From contig NZ_JAAAMV010000023.1 of assembly GCF_009909185.1 (NCBI RefSeq), forward strand, positions 62,001-126,000: a DNA stretch of 64,000 nt, written 5' to 3'. Positions 1 through 8,882 of the stretch are shown piece by piece. Position numbers and translations under genes: made by a program. Numbering within the stretch: position 1 is the stretch's first letter; every line of letters begins with the position of its first letter. A model generated the notes under the pieces. It was not told the origin of the DNA and did not search any database. It saw nothing but the letters and a program-made list of their open reading frames with translations. Origin of the DNA: Paenibacillus glycinis (lineage in GTDB: Bacteria; Bacillota; Bacilli; Paenibacillales; Paenibacillaceae).

Positions 1-545
1 AGCGATTGTTGATAATATTTCCAGATCAATTCAAATTGGAACGTTTGCGGTGCTTTGGCAACATACATGCTTGATCGAGGAGGAACGGCATCGATACGAT
101 CGCCTGTGTTGCTCTGAATCACGCTTTCAATTGCAGATTCGACCGTAATCGCAGTTCCAAACTTCCTCGCTTTTGCGATATTTTCGGAAATTAGCTCTTC
201 CGTTATCAACGGGCGCACGCCGTCATGGATCAACACAATATCTTCCGCTTGACAGACTTCGCTCAATGCCTGCAAGCCGTTGTAGATAGACTCGTGACCT
301 GTTCCGCCGCCCGGAATGATCAATTTTACTTTTCCGATCTCAAATCTTCGCAATAACACTTTCAGCTCATCGATCCAACTTTCCAAACAAACAATGACGA
401 TGTTATCGATCTCCGAATGACGTTCAAAATGTTCCAACGTATACAAAAGAATCGGTTTACCATGCAGTTCAAGAAACTGCTTTGGCTTAGCACGAGAGTT
501 CATGCGTTGGCCTGTGCCTCCTGCAAATATAAGGGCTGTATTCAT
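1..545 (-). CDS. IspD/TarI-like cytidylyltransferase, 3' end cut by window
   Basis: Nucleotidyltransferase of the IspD/TarI family, predicted to join CTP to a polyol- or sugar-phosphate and give a CDP-activated donor. The visible 181 residues show the CTP-binding loop FAGGTGQRM (about residues 7-15), PKQF (21-24), HDGVRP (107-112) and APQTF (165-169), all family hallmarks. The ATG overlaps the stop of the upstream 877-codon gene as ATGA, so the two are probably translationally coupled. Lying behind a TagF-like transferase in what looks like a flagellin-modification operon, a TarI-like role (for example CDP-ribitol) seems likelier than isoprenoid synthesis; that is inference. The C-terminus is outside the window, so length and completeness cannot be judged. 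Confidence 0.85.
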   Translation of the reverse strand, partial: MNTALIFAGGTGQRMNSRAKPKQFLELHGKPILLYTLEHFERHSEIDNIVIVCLESWIDELKVLLRRFEIGKVKLIIPGGGTGHESIYNGLQALSEVCQAEDIVLIHDGVRPLITEELISENIAKARKFGTAITVESAIESVIQSNTGDRIDAVPPRSSMYVAKAPQTFQFELIWKYYQQS

Positions 546-3175
546 TGCTTACCTCCAGTGGCAGTAAGTAGGGTGTGCTTATTGAATTCATGAATGGCTT
601 GTCCCGCTGTTCCATTCAAATTACTTGTCATTTCTCGACAACGATCAAGCTGCTCTTCTGTCCGTGTCTGAGTAAACGGGAACTGATGAAACAGAGTAGT
701 ATAATCTAAAAATGTATCCAAACCTATAAGATTCTCAGTGTATATTACATCAAACACGTTGTGAGTTTTCGATAAATGTTTGTTGCTCGCTGTAAACATT
801 AATTTCATGACCGCATTAAAGTCATGCTCGGAAAACGAAATGGGCTGCAGCTTATGCTGAGGCTCATTCATATCCCACTGGAATACAGCATTTCTCGTCA
901 ACGCGAGCATTTTATCGTCATGCTGTTTAGCATGAAGATAAGCAAAGTCCTTTGTTCCGGGCAGGTCAAACTCGTTTGCTACGTGAATGCTGTTGGTGTT
1001 TACATCAATTTTTAACGCTATACCGGCCTCATCCGGGATTAGCCAAATATAGCCCTGGGCATATATAATCGCTCGATATTTATTGGAGCCTTCAGTTATC
1101 ACCTCATCCGAAATCATTATTTTTTGATATGACTGCGTATCGCGTTTCCATTTCACGACATAGTTGCCTTTTCTAGCTGTCAACCAGTAGTATTCACCGT
1201 CGTAACACACGCGAGAGTAACGTTCGTCTTGCTTCCCGATCTTATAGAATCGATGAGTTAACGTTTGCATGTCAAAGAACATAAGTTCATTTGACACAAA
1301 TACATTGATTGCGATTTCAGACCCAACCACATGGCCTCCAAGGCACAACAGACCGTCAAAATCGCTTGTTTGTTGCCACTTCGGCCAATGAGGCGATTTT
1401 TTAGCTGCGTACTCCACATGACTGACCCAATCCGAACAATACGTCATTTCTCCGATTTCTGTATCGTAACGAATAATCGCCGGGTACATATGAGACACGA
1501 AGAACAAATACTGCCGATTCTGTACGACCCTGTTGAATGATTCGTTCTCGCCTGGTCGAAGCCACTTTAATCTTTCTTTATCATGGAACTGCAACTTTCC
1601 GAATGTATGTTTATTCTTGTCATAGATCCCAATGTAATTGGCGTAATAAGGTGCGAAATACAGCTTCCCATCCTGTTCCACGACATCCAAATAGAGAAAA
1701 TGAGCATTTTCTTCAGCAAAACTTCCCATGTACTTCGCAATCATCGTATTCTTATCTACCCGAAACAATCCATTAAAATTATAAGTTGAACCCCATAAAT
1801 ACTGGCCATCGTCATGAATCGTGTTAAGAAGTGCCTTCTTATCCGCCAGCGTTGAGGATTCCATCAACTGTACCATCATAGGCTTTCCCGTGCACGCATA
1901 GAGTGCGACCACAGACCCTCCATCGCCATAATACGCATCCGATAAAGCAATGGCACGATGCAAGTCAGCCGTGTCGTCATAAATTCCAATCTGCTGCTGT
2001 TTATAATCCTCGACGATTCGCTCATATTCTTCCCGCAGATGCGGACGCATAGACTGATAAGCGGACTTACTAAGGGGATGCGGACGCCACAGCAGGACGA
2101 CATCATCCCGTTTCTTAAATACCTCGATCACATCGCGCAACTTAACCAGAACCTTCTCGTTCCCTTCCAGCAACGCGGAAAGCGAAGTGTTGTACAGAAT
2201 AACATGCTTCCCTGTGCCATTCGGCCGCTCGATCAACTTCCGCCATTCATCCGGAACAACACAATCCTCAAGCTTCGTATTCACCACTTTATCAAACTTC
2301 GGCGAACCGAGTGCAACGATCTTCTCTTCCACGTTACCGAAGAGGCCTACGCAACGATTCGTTTGTTCAAAGTGCTTAAGCACCCGAATATAGGTCTGCC
2401 TAATTTTATCCGATTGCACGATCACCCGATCGGCATGCAAGACTCCTGCGCATCTGCAGAAATGTTCATCCACATCGTCCAAACTAACGAAATACGGAAC
2501 GTAGACAAGCAAATCCGTCATATCCTTGAGCCGCTTGCTGAAGAAGTCGGGGTGAACCATCGTCATTAAGTTACTGTCATCATAGGGGTTAATCGTGACG
2601 ATGACATCTGGCCTACGCTCTTCGATGTTATAGCTTTGCCAATCCGTAATCGGCACATTGTCCGGGAATTGACTCCCCTCATATTGCATCTGTCCGATCG
2701 CGCCGCCCGGCAGCCTGTCAAAGTAAGGAATCGGCACTACATAAGCGTCATATTGTGGGTCCTTCTTCGCGGCCAGCCAAATGGATTCGCAACTATCCCA
2801 CATACTGGCCTTATAAGGGAGAAAAGCAATCTCGATTTTGCTCTGTCTAAGCTCGGTCTTGACGCTATCTTCTATCTGCCCAAGCTGTTCCTGCAATGAC
2901 ATGATAGGCGAGGTATTATCGTCCCCATTGTCGGCTCCAACGCTTACGAAATAGAGAATGTCACAATACTTCTCCAGCAGGGATACCGTGTGAGTGCCCT
3001 CTCCTTCGAATTTCTCGATATATTGACCGATGTGAAGGGCGAAATCCTGGCAATCTGCCAGGAGCCCTACGAACACCCGCATGTTCTGTTCGGCATATAA
3101 ACGCGTGAGTTCCCGCTGTGCTTCGTTTAACGTCTTAATGAGCTCCAGCACTTTCTCTTGATGATACTTCCTCAT
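542..3175 (-). CDS. TagF-like CDP-polyol phosphotransferase fused to beta-propeller
   Basis: 877-residue cytoplasmic protein without signal peptide or membrane segments. Residues 1-100 are mostly helical. Residues 110-440 resemble the GT-B fold of CDP-glycerol glycerophosphotransferases (TagF/TarF): RPHPL at 364-368 and YGDGGS at 416-421 match the motifs that bind the CDP donor. Residues 455-800 contain recurring strands such as YLWGSTYNFNGLFRVD and YYWLTARKGNYVVKW, spaced like beta-propeller blades. A short helical tail follows. It sits between an SDR gene (18-bp gap) and a cytidylyltransferase (ATGA overlap), so donor synthesis and transfer would be coupled. Near the flagellin operon, the likely acceptor is flagellin, with the propeller perhaps binding protein or glycan; both are inference. 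Confidence 0.8.
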   Translation of the reverse strand: MRKYHQEKVLELIKTLNEAQRELTRLYAEQNMRVFVGLLADCQDFALHIGQYIEKFEGEGTHTVSLLEKYCDILYFVSVGADNGDDNTSPIMSLQEQLGQIEDSVKTELRQSKIEIAFLPYKASMWDSCESIWLAAKKDPQYDAYVVPIPYFDRLPGGAIGQMQYEGSQFPDNVPITDWQSYNIEERRPDVIVTINPYDDSNLMTMVHPDFFSKRLKDMTDLLVYVPYFVSLDDVDEHFCRCAGVLHADRVIVQSDKIRQTYIRVLKHFEQTNRCVGLFGNVEEKIVALGSPKFDKVVNTKLEDCVVPDEWRKLIERPNGTGKHVILYNTSLSALLEGNEKVLVKLRDVIEVFKKRDDVVLLWRPHPLSKSAYQSMRPHLREEYERIVEDYKQQQIGIYDDTADLHRAIALSDAYYGDGGSVVALYACTGKPMMVQLMESSTLADKKALLNTIHDDGQYLWGSTYNFNGLFRVDKNTMIAKYMGSFAEENAHFLYLDVVEQDGKLYFAPYYANYIGIYDKNKHTFGKLQFHDKERLKWLRPGENESFNRVVQNRQYLFFVSHMYPAIIRYDTEIGEMTYCSDWVSHVEYAAKKSPHWPKWQQTSDFDGLLCLGGHVVGSEIAINVFVSNELMFFDMQTLTHRFYKIGKQDERYSRVCYDGEYYWLTARKGNYVVKWKRDTQSYQKIMISDEVITEGSNKYRAIIYAQGYIWLIPDEAGIALKIDVNTNSIHVANEFDLPGTKDFAYLHAKQHDDKMLALTRNAVFQWDMNEPQHKLQPISFSEHDFNAVMKLMFTASNKHLSKTHNVFDVIYTENLIGLDTFLDYTTLFHQFPFTQTRTEEQLDRCREMTSNLNGTAGQAIHEFNKHTLLTATGGKQ

Positions 3176-3193
3176 CTCGTTACCTCCGGCTCA

Positions 3194-4279
3194 TCATACT
3201 TCTAACGTATTTGAAGCTTCATGCCAATCCGCTATCATTCGCTTGTACATCTCCGCGAGTCCGTACTGGGGCTTCCAGCCGAGCCCTTCCATCTTATCCG
3301 AGCTCAATCTCATCGTTACATCGGGGGCGTATCCATGTTTAACGACGTCGGAAGGTCGATCCACTTTAAAAGAGATGCTACCGCCGCTTACCTCGCTGGC
3401 AACCAATTCCGCCATCTCCCGAATGGTCATGCTCGTCTCCGGATTGACGATGTTATAAGTCTCGCCGTTTTCACCATTAAGCAATAATAGAATCAGTCCC
3501 CGAATTGCATCGCTGACATAACAATAATTACCGCGAGACTTCCCCTCCGTATGCAACACAATATCTGTACCAGATACTGAACTGCGAGCAAATTGCGCAA
3601 AAACTCTGGGGTCGTCTATCGGGAATCCTGCACCAAAAGTTTGTGCCAAGCGAGCCACCTTAACCGGAGTGCCGTATTGTGCGAAGGAGCAGTTGCACAG
3701 ACACTCGCACATTCGCTTACTTTCCGGGTAACTGCTTCTTGGGCTTTGAAGATTGATATACCCCAGATCATTCTCACTCACCCAATCAAGAAAAGGGTCC
3801 GTCAGTCCGTATACTTCCATGGAAGACAAGTACACCATGCTCTTGCACCGCTTGTTCTGCGCGATTGTCAAGATGTTCTCGGTACCGCGTAACGAGGTCT
3901 CTATCACGCCTATCGGATTAGCCACCATCTCCACCGATCGCGTTACCGCTGCGCCATGAAGGATATAATCCACAGGCCCATTTATATTCAATGGATTTCG
4001 GATATCGTGTTCCACAAATTCCACATTGTTCATCTTACTGAAAAGCGTCTTGGCTCTATCTTTGTTCCTACCAAGCGCCAAAATATGCAAACCGAGTCCA
4101 TGCCTCGCATCCGCTTCAACTAATACCTGAATTAGGAGTGCTCCGATTGCTCCGGTTGCGCCAGTAATTAGAATAACGCGATCGCGCAATTCTCCCCATG
4201 GTACATTCCGATCCGTGACAACTCCGTCTATATCTTCTAGTAAAACCTGCGACAATCCGTTCACGCCCCTAGATCTCAA
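3194..4279 (-). CDS. NAD-dependent epimerase/dehydratase (extended SDR)
   Basis: Extended short-chain dehydrogenase/reductase. The Rossmann nucleotide loop GATGAIG lies at about residues 40-46 and the catalytic YPESK at about 184-188, preceded by LSSMEVYG with the active-site serine. The length of about 360 residues fits nucleotide-sugar epimerases and dehydratases. Residues 1-35 precede the Rossmann fold and are unusual. The start is uncertain: the longest frame opens with TTG, while a GTG six codons in and a TTG nine codons in are also possible, and none has a textbook Shine-Dalgarno. It is first in a leftward operon with the TagF-like and IspD/TarI-like genes and has a sigma-D-type promoter just upstream. 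The substrate is unknown; reduction or epimerisation of a sugar later activated by CTP is plausible. Confidence 0.82.
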   Translation of the reverse strand: MRSRGVNGLSQVLLEDIDGVVTDRNVPWGELRDRVILITGATGAIGALLIQVLVEADARHGLGLHILALGRNKDRAKTLFSKMNNVEFVEHDIRNPLNINGPVDYILHGAAVTRSVEMVANPIGVIETSLRGTENILTIAQNKRCKSMVYLSSMEVYGLTDPFLDWVSENDLGYINLQSPRSSYPESKRMCECLCNCSFAQYGTPVKVARLAQTFGAGFPIDDPRVFAQFARSSVSGTDIVLHTEGKSRGNYCYVSDAIRGLILLLLNGENGETYNIVNPETSMTIREMAELVASEVSGGSISFKVDRPSDVVKHGYAPDVTMRLSSDKMEGLGWKPQYGLAEMYKRMIADWHEASNTLEV

Positions 4280-4315
4280 AAATACGCCGTCTCTCTAACA
4301 TAGATTACATTGATT

Positions 4316-4342
4316 ATATCGGTTTAATTCAGCGCAGACTTA
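4316..4342 (-). promoter_or_regulatory. Sigma-D-type promoter of glycosylation operon
   Basis: On the minus strand TAAG, 15 bases, then ACCGATAT. The flagellar sigma-D consensus is TAAA-N15-GCCGATAA. The same TAAG-N15-ACCGATA variant occurs before flaG in this window. A TATAAT overlaps the -10, but no sigma-A -35 box is seen at 17 bp. The site lies about 37 bp before the SDR start. Confidence 0.6.
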
Positions 4343-4612
4343 ATATAATCCGGATTCAACATTCCTCAGACGGATTATCCAAGTCCAAATAACCTTCAAG
4401 AACGGTGAGTAACCATGCTACTACAATCAAAAATAAATTGCACTCCCTAAAGTGAAAGTCAACTCTAATCCTGTTAATCTCATTTGTTATGCACTCCGTT
4501 CCGCTATCAGTCATCACACTTTCATTAAACCTCTGTGTATCAAATGCCTAATATTCTAGTCTAGATATGTCGAAGTATAGGTATAACCTCTTATGTTAGG
4601 TGGACTACATAG
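4343..4612. other. Divergent intergenic region
   Basis: AT-rich region between the leftward SDR operon and the rightward GT2-TPR gene. The sigma-D-type promoter of the SDR operon is at its left end. On the plus strand an AGGTGG Shine-Dalgarno precedes the ATG at 4613 and a TATAAC lies upstream, but no convincing -35 box was found. No small gene is evident. Confidence 0.5.
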
Positions 4613-6550
4613 ATGAACAAATTGATTTCAGCATGCATGATCGTGAAAAACGAAGAAAAAGTCATTGAACGATGCCTCTCCAGCATTAAAGAATATGTGG
4701 ATGAAATCATCATCATTGATACCGGCTCGACGGATCGAACGAGAGAAATCGCTTCTGCCTTTACGAATCATATCTATGATTTTGAATGGATCAACGATTT
4801 CGCCGCAGCCCGCAACGAGGGGATTCGACGCGCTACTTCCCAGTGGATTTTTGTCATCGATGCAGACGAATACTTTCCTCCGGCGGAAGCAGCAGCATTC
4901 AGACGCTTCCTCGAACAGGAACTCCCCGCAGAGGGCGTCGTTTATGAGCTAAGCGTAGTAAATCTTATGGGTGACTCCGAACAGACAAGCAATGCAATAA
5001 GCACGGGAGAAATACCACGGCTGTTTCCAAACCATCACGATATCTACTACACCCGGCCTATTCATGAACAACTCTATTGTCTGAACGGAACGAGCCTTCG
5101 TCATAAATTAGCCCCGGGATCCTTATTCCATACGGGATATTTAAATGAAACCATACAATCCAAAGACAAGCTTACTCGCAATGCAAGCATCTTCAGCGAG
5201 CTGAAAAATAAAAAGGGGCTGTCCGCTTACGATTACTTCACGATTGGGAATGAAAAGGGCATTCAACGCGACTTTCAGAGTGCGATTTATTATTTTGAGC
5301 GCAGTCTGAAAAAAGGAGAACGCGAAAGCGGCAACACCTGGTATCCTCGTTGCATCATTGCGTTAACGCAGGCTTATTTGGAGGAAAAGCGACTTTACGA
5401 TGCATGGAGCGTGGTCGAAAACAAGCTCTCCAAATGGAATGCCTATCCAGAATATCATTCATTAAAAGGCTTAATCTATTTTCAACTGGGATTATTCGAA
5501 GCGGCCGCACAAGAAAGCATGGAAGCTCTTCAAACCGCAGAACGACTTGCCGAGAAAACGCATGTATTCTGGCTCGATAGGCCCGACTATGCTTCTACCT
5601 TCCCGTTACGTATATTGTTTCAAATCCATTCCTGGGAGAAAGATACGGAAAAATCCATTTATTATTTGACCAAACTATTAGTCCAAAACCCCTACGACCA
5701 TGGCGCATTGACGCAATTGATTACGATTCTTTCGCAAACCCAGCCGGTTCAAGACATCGGGCGGTTACTGGAAGGGGTCGGTAGCGATCTGAAATATCAG
5801 CTTTATTTGTTTAAAACTTCGCTAACGCTTGGTAATGGCGACTTGGCTGCATACTTCCATGAAAAACTAGCCGCAGTTGCTTCGGAACTAAATTTGTTCG
5901 ATCAACTTAACTACGCGCTTCTCAAACAAAACGAAGCGGATTTTGAAACCATATGGAATCAAATACATGGAGACGACTGTATGCAGTTCGATAAGCTCGT
6001 CACGATCACGCTTGGGTCCTTGGTGTGGGGAAAAGACTTTCTTGGCCAGGTAACCATCCCAGATGATCACGCTCTCTCCCAGAGCTATCAAGCAGTCAGG
6101 TCCATCATACAAAAAGAGTCCGTTATCCATCATTCGCATATCTATCCTCTATTGACCAAAAGCTATCTGTTTCAGTTCTATGAGCTGTATGACCAACTTG
6201 TCAATACGTACAATACGCCCGAAACAATAAACGCATTGGCTAATTTCTTCTATACCAAAAAGCAAGAAGACCTAGCGTTAAATTATTATTCGTTATTGCT
6301 GCGGAATAACGAATTGGATGCTACCAGCCTGGAGAATTTGGCAATGTATCATCTCTTCCATAATTATATTGACGATGGCCTCGAGTTCTTGCTTCTTGCC
6401 ATCGAGAAACGTCCAGACGCCTTGCGTTTCTATACGCTTTATCTCGCATACTGCACAGATGCCGATGCAAAAAGGAACTTTATCCAGAAGTATGGAGATA
6501 AATTCTCATTCTATCGTAAAATCCCCGCCCTGGCGCATCTTCTTAGATAG
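4613..6550 (+). CDS. GT2 glycosyltransferase with C-terminal TPR domain
   Basis: 645-residue soluble protein. Residues 5-110 are a family 2 glycosyltransferase core with MIVKNEE, the nucleotide-binding DTGSTDRT (36-43), NDFAAARNEG and the metal-binding DADEY (83-87). From about 210 to the end, repeated helical pairs with spaced alanine, tyrosine and leucine look like degenerate TPR repeats. GT2-TPR proteins of this kind modify surface or flagellar proteins, the TPR part presumably holding the acceptor. A second, shorter relative lies at 9360-10433. This gene is transcribed opposite to the flagellar block and ends at a strong terminator shared with fliT. Flagellin is the likely acceptor from context only. 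An AGGTGG ribosome-binding site supports the start. Confidence 0.88.
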   Translation: MNKLISACMIVKNEEKVIERCLSSIKEYVDEIIIIDTGSTDRTREIASAFTNHIYDFEWINDFAAARNEGIRRATSQWIFVIDADEYFPPAEAAAFRRFLEQELPAEGVVYELSVVNLMGDSEQTSNAISTGEIPRLFPNHHDIYYTRPIHEQLYCLNGTSLRHKLAPGSLFHTGYLNETIQSKDKLTRNASIFSELKNKKGLSAYDYFTIGNEKGIQRDFQSAIYYFERSLKKGERESGNTWYPRCIIALTQAYLEEKRLYDAWSVVENKLSKWNAYPEYHSLKGLIYFQLGLFEAAAQESMEALQTAERLAEKTHVFWLDRPDYASTFPLRILFQIHSWEKDTEKSIYYLTKLLVQNPYDHGALTQLITILSQTQPVQDIGRLLEGVGSDLKYQLYLFKTSLTLGNGDLAAYFHEKLAAVASELNLFDQLNYALLKQNEADFETIWNQIHGDDCMQFDKLVTITLGSLVWGKDFLGQVTIPDDHALSQSYQAVRSIIQKESVIHHSHIYPLLTKSYLFQFYELYDQLVNTYNTPETINALANFFYTKKQEDLALNYYSLLLRNNELDATSLENLAMYHLFHNYIDDGLEFLLLAIEKRPDALRFYTLYLAYCTDADAKRNFIQKYGDKFSFYRKIPALAHLLR

Positions 6551-6581
6551 CGGATTGCCGTGCGATAATTGGAATATCGGA

Positions 6582-6632
6582 AAAACCCCAGAAGCCTATC
6601 GGGCTGCCGCTCGATGGGCTTCTGGGGTTTTA
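6582..6632. terminator. Bidirectional terminator between GT2-TPR gene and fliT
   Basis: Stem AAAACCCCAGAAGCC pairs perfectly with GGCTTCTGGGGTTTT, flanked by A- and T-runs, between two convergent genes. It should end transcription from both sides. Confidence 0.9.
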
Positions 6633-6646
6633 ACGTTCAAGCAGAT

Positions 6647-6976
6647 CTATTTCTTTTTATCAAAAAACGCTCCGCCTTCGAATGCGTCGGAATCATATAC
6701 GCGTTTCTGAAGCTTGGACACTTGTATTTTATTGATTCTCATGGAAGCGTCGTCCCTCAGCTCCTGCATACGCTTCATGATTTTTTTGTCGTAGCTCGAT
6801 AACTCTCGAATGATTGCCCGATCCGTCTCGCCCACAGCATTTCCTGCTTGCAGTTCGGCCAGCGCTCGTTCACGCGACGCAATCAATTGCTCAAATTGCT
6901 CCTGCTGTCCTTGATCGAGTTGACTCATGATTGCAACAGTTTCTCTATATAAGGCAGCTAGTGCTGATTCGCTCAT
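6647..6976 (-). CDS. fliT: FliT-like flagellar chaperone
   Basis: Small hydrophilic helical protein of 109 residues, last in the fliD-fliS-fliT block. FliT proteins are export chaperones for the filament cap FliD and are poorly conserved, so the call rests on size, helicity and position directly after fliS (11-bp gap), as in Bacillus. The ATG at 6976 is chosen over a GTG one codon earlier because AAGGAG lies six bases before it. The C-terminus is basic (DKKK). It ends just before a strong bidirectional terminator. Confidence 0.72.
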   Translation of the reverse strand: MSESALAALYRETVAIMSQLDQGQQEQFEQLIASRERALAELQAGNAVGETDRAIIRELSSYDKKIMKRMQELRDDASMRINKIQVSKLQKRVYDSDAFEGGAFFDKKK

Positions 6977-6986
6977 CACGAACTCC

Positions 6987-7364
6987 TTAATTGCCGACAG
7001 CTACGGCTGTTTTGGATATTTCTTTCCAAGCCTCGCGAAGCTCCTGCAGATGCTTAATGGCTTCATTGACAAGCGCGACATCCTTCTTCAGATTCGCTTG
7101 AATCAGACAATGAAGTACGTATTCATAGATCCTGACAAGTTCCTGCGAGATTTCATAATTGAAATTCAAAGAACCTATCAGCTCATGAATAATTGCCTCG
7201 GCCTTGCATAAGAATTGATTTGCTTTATCATAACGGCGTTGCTCGATGCCTTCAATTCCTTGTTTGGAGAAACGAATGGCTCCATCGTACAGCATTAAGA
7301 CAAGTTGGATCGGTGTTGCGGTTTGCGCCGACAACTGCTGATATTTTTGTTGGGGTGTTAGCAT
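6987..7364 (-). CDS. fliS: Flagellar chaperone FliS
   Basis: 125-residue four-helix chaperone that keeps unpolymerised flagellin export-competent and, in Bacillus, helps release FliW from flagellin. Family features include QQKYQQLSAQTATPIQLVLMLYDGAIRF near the start (shown here only as the family segment, residues 4-32), then the amphipathic helix ending in QFLCKAEAIIHEL and a typical NYEISQELVRIYEYV stretch. It lies 22 bp after fliD with AAGGAGG before the ATG, and leads into fliT. The length is normal. Transcription probably comes from the sigma-D-type promoter ahead of flaG. Confidence 0.95.
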   Translation of the reverse strand: MLTPQQKYQQLSAQTATPIQLVLMLYDGAIRFSKQGIEGIEQRRYDKANQFLCKAEAIIHELIGSLNFNYEISQELVRIYEYVLHCLIQANLKKDVALVNEAIKHLQELREAWKEISKTAVAVGN

Positions 7365-7386
7365 CCTACCGTATCCTCCTTATTTT

Positions 7387-8865
7387 TTATTGATAGCTGG
7401 AAAATGCCGAGGATTGCGCGCTGTATCGGTTCATCGCCGTTTCCATCGCCGAGAACTGTGCGTAATACTGATCCTCTTTGCGCTTTAAGTAAGCGTCCTG
7501 ATCCGATATTTGCTTCGTGAGGGTACGAAGCTGTTCGCTGATTGAAGAGTTTGCAATAAACGTGCCATTCTTGTCCGTACTGTATGCAGAGGTTCCTGCT
7601 TTAGTAGAGAGCATCTGCAGCGAATTCAAGACGGTAGCACTGATTTTGGTGAAGATTCCGGAGTCCGTGCTGGTAGGGTTTTTCGGATCCGTACCTGTTG
7701 CCGTAAAAAGTTTTGCTACGCCGTCCGGATTAGACTCTATGGCTTTGCGGAGCTTATCTTCATCGCCTATGACTAGCTTCCCGTAATCCGTCCACTGCCC
7801 TGTCGTGATACCAATGGATTGAAGGCTGATTTTGTTGCCTTTGCCATCGTCAAAACCGGTCACCATCATCGTCCGCATGCTGCTGATCATGGAGGATAAC
7901 GTAGCGTCGTTGCTTAATAGACCGCTCTTCGCTTTGCTCTCCCAAAGCTCGGCTTGCTTATCGCTCATGGCATCTTCCTGATCCTGCGTCAGCGGCTTAT
8001 AGTCGCGATATATGGCTTCATTCAGTTTGCCGTTTACCTGGTCAAGGATTGAATTGTAATCCGTGATAAAAGACTTGATCGCATTCACGATCTTATCCGT
8101 ATCGACGGACGTGGAAATGATGGCCGCCCCGTTAGAGCCTGTTGCAGCCTTTAACTGCAGGCTAAAACCATTCACCGTAACATTATTTGTCGAAGAGGAA
8201 TACGCGAGTCCGTTAATCTTGTAATTGGCGTCTTGTCCGACGACTCTTTGGTAACCCGGATCCGTGGATTCGATAAAGCCCGGACCCGTGATAACCGCGG
8301 CTTTCGCGGGATCGGAGGAACTTCCTGTAGCATTATTCGTGATGGATAACCGGCCATTCGAATACATGACCGTAGCATTGATGTCCTTGTCCGAATTGAT
8401 GCGCTTGATGACGGAGTCAAGTGTATCGTCAGCCTTGATCTCTACCGTCTTGCCGTTTACGGTAAATGTATTTTGAGCGGGATCGGAAGTATTGTACGCG
8501 AAGGGATTAGTCCCCCTCGAGGAAACGTTATATATGCCGCTGGACGACGTGGCAACGTTCTGCACGGCTACGTTCATCGTGCCGCTTGCCGAACTGCTCG
8601 TCGAAGTGACGGCAACGGCCGAAGAATTTCCGGTCACTTCAGCCTTTCTTGACGTTAAAATGGAATTCAGATTATAGTTGCTCATCTTGTTTTGACGAAA
8701 ATCGACGAGCGAAGTCGCCACGTCGCGGTAGGCTTCTTGTTTCCATTGCAAGGACGTCTGCTGTTGAACCAGCTTGTCTTTCTTGCCTTGCTCCGCTTTC
8801 ATCAAAGTCTTGACCATTGCGTCAACGTCCATGCCCGAAGAAAGCCCCGTAATACGAACCGTCAT
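7387..8865 (-). CDS. fliD: Flagellar filament cap protein FliD
   Basis: 492-residue hook-associated protein 2, which caps the filament and promotes flagellin polymerisation. The N-terminal ITGLSSGMDVDAMVKTLM (residues 5-22) is the FliD_N signature. The FliD_C half contains NAIKSFITDYNSILDQVNGKL, and the C-terminal coiled region ends in RYSAQSSAFSSYQ. AAGGAGG precedes the ATG. It lies in the flaG-fliD-fliS-fliT operon, 17 bp after flaG. No anomalies were noticed; the length is close to that of the Bacillus protein. Confidence 0.97.
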   Translation of the reverse strand: MTVRITGLSSGMDVDAMVKTLMKAEQGKKDKLVQQQTSLQWKQEAYRDVATSLVDFRQNKMSNYNLNSILTSRKAEVTGNSSAVAVTSTSSSASGTMNVAVQNVATSSSGIYNVSSRGTNPFAYNTSDPAQNTFTVNGKTVEIKADDTLDSVIKRINSDKDINATVMYSNGRLSITNNATGSSSDPAKAAVITGPGFIESTDPGYQRVVGQDANYKINGLAYSSSTNNVTVNGFSLQLKAATGSNGAAIISTSVDTDKIVNAIKSFITDYNSILDQVNGKLNEAIYRDYKPLTQDQEDAMSDKQAELWESKAKSGLLSNDATLSSMISSMRTMMVTGFDDGKGNKISLQSIGITTGQWTDYGKLVIGDEDKLRKAIESNPDGVAKLFTATGTDPKNPTSTDSGIFTKISATVLNSLQMLSTKAGTSAYSTDKNGTFIANSSISEQLRTLTKQISDQDAYLKRKEDQYYAQFSAMETAMNRYSAQSSAFSSYQ

Positions 8866-8882
8866 GCTGCACCCTCCTTATA

